Source of the DNA: Inia geoffrensis
Lineage: Eukaryota > Chordata > Mammalia > Artiodactyla > Iniidae
Reading direction: 5' to 3'
Assembly: GCA_036417435.1 (NCBI GenBank)
Contig: CM070915.1
Coordinates: 82,275,799-82,339,798, forward strand
Length of the DNA: 64,000 nt
The notes beneath the pieces were generated by a model. The model worked only from the letters and a program-made list of their open reading frames with translations. It searched no databases and was not told the origin of the DNA. A program made the translations under genes and the position numbers. Positions within the stretch are counted from its first letter, which is position 1, and the number at the start of each line of letters is the position of its first letter. Below are positions 59,516 to 64,000 of the stretch, in pieces.

Positions 59516-60199
59516 GGGATTAGGGTACAATTTAGGGTACGACAACGCTTAAGGTTTAGCGTACGTGTGAGGGCACGAGTTAGTGTTGGTGTCCTGGTTA
59601 AGATTAGGGCACGGGTGAGGGTAAGGCTTCAGGTGAGGGTCAGGGTTAGGATTCGGGTTAGGGTTAGGGTTAAGGAATGCAGAGGGATTAGGGTACAGCT
59701 TAGGGTACGACAGTGCTTAAGGGTTAGCGGTCGTGTGAGGGCAAGGGTTAGTGTTAGTGACCTGGTTAAGATTAGGGCACGGGTGAGGGTAAGGCTTCAG
59801 GTGAGAGTCAGGGTTAGCATTCGGGTTAGGGTTAGGGTTAGGGTTAGGGTTAGGGAATGGAGAGGGATTAGGGTACAGGTGAGGGCACGACAATGCTTAA
59901 GGTTTAGCGTAAGTGTGAGGGCACGAGTTAGTGTTGGTGTACTGGTTAAGACAACGGCACCGATGAGGGTAAGGCCTCGGAAAAGGGTTACGTTCAGGGT
60001 TTCTCTTAGGGTTAGGGTTAGGGAATGGGGAGGGATTAGGGTACAGGATAGGGTACGACAATGCTTAAGGGTTAGCGTACGTTTGAGGGCATGAGTTAGT
60101 GTTTGTGTACTGGTTAAGATTAGGGCATTGGTTAGGGTAGGGCATCGGAAGTGGGTCAGGTTTAGGGATGGGGTTAGGGTTAGGGTTAAGGAATGGGGA
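59516..60199 (+). repeat. 684-bp unit 4
   Basis: A 59516, B+ 59684-59863, G 59864, H 60032. Variants: GCGGTCGTG, GTGACCTGG and TTAGCATTCGG in B+, GGTGAGGGCACGAC and TTTCTCTTAGGG in G. The first two link it to the 12638 unit. Confidence 0.93.
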
Positions 60200-60883
60200 G
60201 GGATTAGGGTACAATTTAGGGTACGACAACGCTTAAGGTTTAGCGTACGTGTGAGGGCACGAGTCAGTGTTGGTGTCCTGGTTAAGATTAGGGCACGGGT
60301 GAGGGTAAGGCTTCGGGTGAGGGTCAGGGTTAGGATTCGGGTTAGGGTTAGGGTTAAGGAATGCAGAGGGATTAGGGTACAGCTTAGGGTACGACAGTGC
60401 TTAAGGGTTAGCGTTCGTGTGAGGGCAAGGGTTAGTGTTAGTGTCCTGGTTAAGATTAGGGCACGGGTGAGGGTAAGGCTTCAGGTGAGAGTCAGGATTA
60501 GGATTCGGGTTAGGGTTAGGGTTTGGGTTAGGGTTAGGGAATGGAGAGGGATTAGGGTACAGGTTAGGGTACGACAATGCTTAAGGTTTAGCGTAAGTGT
60601 GAGGGCACGAGTTAGTGTTGGTGTACTGGTTAAGACAACGGCACCGATGAGGGTAAGGCCTCGGAAAAGGGTCACGTTCAGGGTTTCGCTTAGGGTTAGG
60701 GGTAGGGAATGGGGAGGGATTAGGGTACAGGATAGGGTACGACAATGCTTAAGGGTTAGCGTACGTTTGAGGGCATGAGTTAGTGTTTGTGTACTGGTTA
60801 AGATTAGGGCATTGGTTAGGGTAGGGCATCGGAAGTGGGTCAGGTTTAGGGATGGGGTTAGGGTTAGGGTTAAGGAATGGGGA
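60200..60883 (+). repeat. 684-bp unit 5
   Basis: A 60200, B+ 60368-60547, G 60548, H 60716. Variants: CGAGTCAGTG in A, GTCAGGATTAGG and AGGGTTTGGGTT in B+; the last breaks the otherwise perfect telomeric tract. Confidence 0.93.
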
Positions 60884-61567
60884 GGGATTAGGGTACAATT
60901 TAGGGTACGACAACGCTTAAGGTTTAGCGTACGTGTGAGGGCACGAGTTAGTGTTGGTAACCTGGTTAAGATTAGGGCACGGGTGAGGGTAAGGCTTCGG
61001 GTGAGGGTCAGGGTTAGGATTCGGGTTAGGGTTAGGGTTAAGGAATGCAGAGGGATTAGGGTACAGCTTAGGGTACGACAGTGCTTAAGGGTTAGCGTTC
61101 GTGTGAGGGCAAGGGTTAGTGTTAGTGTCCTGGTTAAGATTAGGGCACTGGTGAGGGTAAGGCTTCAGGTGAGAGTCAGGTTTAGGATTCGGGCTAGGGT
61201 TAGGGTTAGGGTTAGGGTTAGGGAATGGAGAGGGATTAGGGTACAGGTTAGGGTACGACAATGCTTAAGGTTTAGCGTAAGTGTGAGGGCACGAGTTAGT
61301 GTTGGTGTACTGGTTAAGACAACGGCACCGATGAGGGTAAGGCCTCGGAAAAGGGTCACGTTCAGGGTTTCGCTTAGGGTTAGGGGTAGGGAATGGGGAG
61401 GGATTAGGGTACAGGATAGGGTACGACAATGCTTAAGGGTTAGCGTACGTTTGAGGGCATGAGTTAGTGATTGTGTACTGGTTAAGATTATTGCATTGGT
61501 TAGGGTAGGGCATCGGAAGTGGGTCAGGTTTAGGGATGGGGTTAGGGTTAGGGTTAAGGAATGGGGA
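60884..61567 (+). repeat. 684-bp unit 6
   Basis: A 60884, B+ 61052-61231, G 61232, H 61400. Variants: GGTAACCTGG in A, GGGCACTGG, GTCAGGTTTAGG and CGGGCTAGGG in B+, GTTAGTGATTGTG in H. Confidence 0.93.
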
Positions 61568-62251
61568 GGGATTAGGTTACAATTTAGGGTACGACAACGC
61601 TTAAGGTTTAGCGTACGTGTGAGGGCACGAGTTAGTGTTGGTAACCTGGTTAAGATTAGGGCACGGGTGAGGGTAAGGCTTCGGGTGAGGGTCAGGGTTA
61701 GGATTCGGGTTAGGGTTAGGGTTAAGGAATGCAGAGGGATTAGGGTACAGCTTAGGGTACGACAGTGCTTAAGGGTTAGCGTTCGTGTGAGGGCAAGGGT
61801 TAGTGTTAGTGTCCTGGTTAAGATTAGGGCAAGGTTGAGGGTAAGGCTTCAGGTGAGAGTCAGGGTTAGGATTCGGGCTAGGGTTAGGGTTAGGGTTAGG
61901 GTTAGGGAATGGAGAGGGATTAGGGTACAGGTTAGGGTACGACAATGCTTAAGGTTTAGCGTAAGTGTGAGGGCACGAGTTAGTGTTGGTGTACTGGTTA
62001 AGAAAACGGCACCGATGAGGGTAAGGCCTCGGAAAAGGGTCACGTTCAGGGTTTCGCTTAGGGTTAGGGGTAGGGAATGGGGAGGGATTAGGGTACAGGA
62101 TAGGGTACGACAATGCTTAAGGGTTAGCGTACGTTTGAGGGCATGAGTTAGTGTTTGTGTACTGGTTAAGATTATTGCATTGGTTAGGGTAGGGCATCGG
62201 AAGTGGGTCAGGTTTAGGGATGGGGTTAGGGTTAGGGTTAAGGAATGGGGA
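61568..62251 (+). repeat. 684-bp unit 7, copy of unit 1
   Basis: A 61568, B+ 61736-61915, G 61916, H 62084. It shares GGTAACCTGG, GGGCAAGGTTGAGG, CGGGCTAGGG and GATTATTGCATTGG with unit 1. AAGAAAACGGCACC in G is private. Confidence 0.93.
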
Positions 62252-62935
62252 GGGATTAGGTTACAATTTAGGGTACGACAACGCTTAAGGTTTAGCGTAC
62301 GTGTGAGGGCACGAGTTAGTGTTGGTGTCCTGGTTAAGATTAGGGCACGGGTGAGGGTAAGGCTTCGGGTGAAGGTCAGGGTTAGGATTCGGGTTAGGGT
62401 TAGGGTTAAGGAATGCAGAGGGATTAGGGTACAGCTTAGGGTACGACAGTGCTTAAGGGTTAGCGTTCGTGTGAGGGCAAGGGTTAGTGTTAGTGTCCTA
62501 GTTAAGATTAGGGCACGGGTGAGGGTAAGGCTTCAGGTGAGAGTCAGGGTTAGGATTCGGGTTAGGGTTAGGGTTAGGGTTAGGGTTAGGGAATGGAGAG
62601 GGATTAGGGTACAGGTTAGGGTACGACAATGCTTAAGGTTTAGCGTAAGTGTGAGGGCACGAGTTAGTGTTGGTGTACTGGTTAAGACAACGGCACCGAT
62701 GAGGGTAAGGCCTCGGAAAAGGGTCACGTTCAGGGTTTCGCTTAGGGTTAGGGTTAGGGAATGGGGAGGGATTAGGGTACAGGATAGGGTACCGCAATGC
62801 TTAAGGGTTAGCGTACGTTTGAGGGCATGAGTTAGTGTTTGTGTACTGGTTAAGATTAGGGCATTGGTTAGGGTAGGGCATCGGAAGTGGGTCAGGTTTA
62901 GGGATGGGGTTAGGGTTAGGGTTAAGGAATGGGGA
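62252..62935 (+). repeat. 684-bp unit 8, copy of unit 2
   Basis: A 62252, B+ 62420-62599, G 62600, H 62768. It shares GGTGAAGGTCAGG, GTCCTAGTTAAG and GGTACCGCAATGC with unit 2. I noticed no private difference. Confidence 0.93.
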
Positions 62936-63619
62936 GGGATTAGGGTACAATTTAGGGTACGACAACGCTTAAGGTTTAGCGTACGTGTGAGGGCACGAGT
63001 TAGTGTTGGTGTCCTGGTTAAGATTAGGGCACGGGTGAGGGTAAGGCTTCGGGTGAGGGTCAGGGTTAGGATTCGGGTTAGGGTTAGGGTTAAGGAATGC
63101 AGAGGGATTAGGGTACAGCTTAGGGTACGATAGTGCTTAAGGGTTAGCGTTCGTGTGAGGGCAAGGGTTAGTGTTAGTGTCCTGGTTAAGATTAGGGCAC
63201 GGGTGAGGGTAAGGCTTCAGGTGAGAGTCAGGGTTAGGATTCGGGTTAGGGTTAGGGTTAGGGTTAGGGTTAGGGAATGGAGAGGGATTAGGGTACAGGT
63301 TAGGGTACGACAATGCTTAAGGTTTAGCGTAAGTGTGAGGGCACGAGTTAGTGTTGGTGTACTGGTTAAGACAACGGCACTGATGAGGGTTAGGCCTCGG
63401 AAAAGGGTCACGTTCAGGGTTTCGCTTAGGGTTAGAGTTAGGGAATGGGGAGGGATTAGGGTACAGGATAGGGTATGACAATGCTTAAGGGTTAGCGTAC
63501 GTTTGAGGGCATGAGTTAGTGTTTGTGTACTGGTTAAGATTAGGGCATTGGTTAGGGTAGGGCATCGGAAGTGGGTCAGGTTTAGGGATGGGGTTAGGGT
63601 TAGGGTTAAGGAATGGGGT
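62936..63619 (+). repeat. 684-bp unit 9, copy of unit 3
   Basis: A 62936, B+ 63104-63283, G 63284, H 63452. It shares CGATAGTGC, TTAGAGTTAGGG and GTATGACAATGC with unit 3. GGCACTGATGAGGGTTAGG in G is private. Confidence 0.93.
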
Positions 63620-64000
63620 GGGATTAGGGTACAATTTAGGGTACGACAACGCTTAAGGTTTAGCGTACGTGTGAGGGCACGAGTTAGTGTTGGTGTCCTG
63701 GTTAAGATTAGGGCACGGGTGAGGGTAAGGCTTCAGGTGAGGGTCAGGGTTAGGATTCGGGTTAGGGTTAGGGTTAAGGAATGCAGAGGGATTAGGGTAC
63801 AGCTTAGGGTACGACAGTGCTTAAGGGTTAGCGGTCGTGTGAGGGCAAGGGTTAGTGTTAGTGACCTGGTTAAGATTAGGGCACGGGTGAGGGTAAGGCT
63901 TCAGGTGAGAGTCAGGGTTAGGATTCGGGTTAGGGTTAGGGTTAGGGTTAGGGTTAGGGAATGGAGAGGGATTAGGGTACAGGTGAGGGCACGACAATGC
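63620..64000 (+). repeat. 684-bp unit 10, truncated by window end, copy of unit 4
   Basis: A 63620, B+ 63788-63967, G from 63968. It shares GCGGTCGTG, GTGACCTGG and GGTGAGGGCACGAC with unit 4. The array clearly continues past the window. Confidence 0.92.

Larger units (their letters stand above)
1..64000 (+). repeat. Telomere-derived subtelomeric-type satellite array, 168-bp monomers
   Basis: The window is a head-to-tail array of about 379 complete monomers plus a partial one at each end, all in one orientation. A typical monomer (5690-5857) divides without remainder into 28 hexamers, most within a few substitutions of AGGGTT. By hand count it holds 68 G, 18 C, 38 A and 44 T: about 51% GC, with a G-over-C skew of 0.58 on the + strand. 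Eight monomer types (A to H) recur in a fixed order. TTAGGG is the telomere repeat of vertebrates and several other eukaryotes, so a subtelomeric or interstitial telomeric location is inferred. No stretch of even a few hundred bases departs from the pattern, so no gene is annotated. Confidence 0.96.
57510..64000 (+). repeat. 4,104-bp super-repeat of six 684-bp units
   Basis: Units 1-4 of the right-hand block recur in the same order as units 7-10, exactly 4,104 bp (6 x 684) later. The first copy spans about 57,510-61,613. The second starts at about 61,614 and runs off the window. The match begins after A of unit 1, since TTACCGTACG and GGTTTATGGATGG there are not repeated. Confidence 0.9.

Noticed and set aside
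1..64000. CRISPR-like regular repeats
   Set aside because: The repeats are contiguous with no unique spacers, and the unit (168 bp) and telomeric content do not fit a CRISPR array.
1..64000. Active telomere tract
   Set aside because: Perfect TTAGGG runs never exceed six copies and lie at fixed monomer positions, so this is diverged satellite and not telomerase-maintained terminal repeat.
1..64000. Promoters, splice sites, tRNA or rRNA genes
   Set aside because: GTAAGG and similar splice-like strings occur in nearly every monomer by composition. I found no tRNA- or rRNA-like sequence and no non-repeat stretch that could hold a promoter.
57464..64000. Naming a specific species from the repeat
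   Set aside because: I do not recognise this 168-bp satellite. TTAGGG telomeres are too widespread to identify a host without a database search.

Overview
The whole 64-kb window is one uninterrupted tandem satellite array. I see no protein-coding gene, RNA gene, transposon, CRISPR array or unique sequence in it. The basic unit is a 168-bp monomer made of 28 consecutive hexamers, nearly all readable as degenerate copies of the telomere repeat TTAGGG (in the phase AGGGTT). Each monomer still carries 2 to 5 perfect TTAGGG copies near its right end. This points to a eukaryote with TTAGGG telomeres and to a subtelomeric or interstitial-telomeric satellite. A vertebrate or other large-genome animal is my best guess, but some fungi and protists also use TTAGGG and nothing here excludes them. 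All monomers lie in the same orientation, with the G-rich strand on +. If they keep telomere polarity, the chromosome end lies to the right.

I assigned the monomers to eight types by diagnostic hexamers. A has CAATTT and CGACAACGCTTA. B has CAGCTT and CGACAGTGCTTA. C has CAGTTT, CGACAACGATTA and usually GAATTC. D begins GATATT and has GGTACCACAACG and ACTAGT. E begins TTGATT and has CGGCAATGGCTT. F has CAGGTT and ACCGCTGCGG or AACGCTGCGG. G has CAGGTT, CGACAATGC and ACAACGGCACCG. H has CAGGAT and GGGCATTGG. From 806 to 63,619 I count 373 monomers; the summed unit lengths equal 373 x 168 + 150 bp. The extra 150 bp are explained by TTAGGG-tract changes in multiples of 6 bp, one 60-bp duplication and six 1-bp deletions.

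Layout. 1-14,718: mixed units of 4 to 12 monomers with overlapping 2.5-kb and 6.4-kb block duplications. 14,719-26,798: irregular units rich in hybrid monomers. 26,799-47,725: mostly the canonical eight-monomer higher-order repeat A-B-C-D-E-F-G-H (1,344 bp, or 1,332 bp when D lacks two TTAGGG copies), with long-range block copies. 47,450-54,080: a tandem duplication of about 3.36 kb. 54,440-57,463: one rearranged and one canonical unit. 57,464-64,000: a very regular four-monomer repeat A-B+-G-H of 684 bp, itself arranged in a 4,104-bp (six-unit) super-repeat.

Long open frames on both strands rich in Val-Arg, Leu-Thr and Asn-Pro dipeptides follow automatically from the hexamer repeat. I do not call them genes, although reported translation of telomeric RNA makes the Val-Arg frame worth a second look. 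Monomer types, unit boundaries and lengths were read by eye and by arithmetic. No alignment, database search or exact identity calculation was run.
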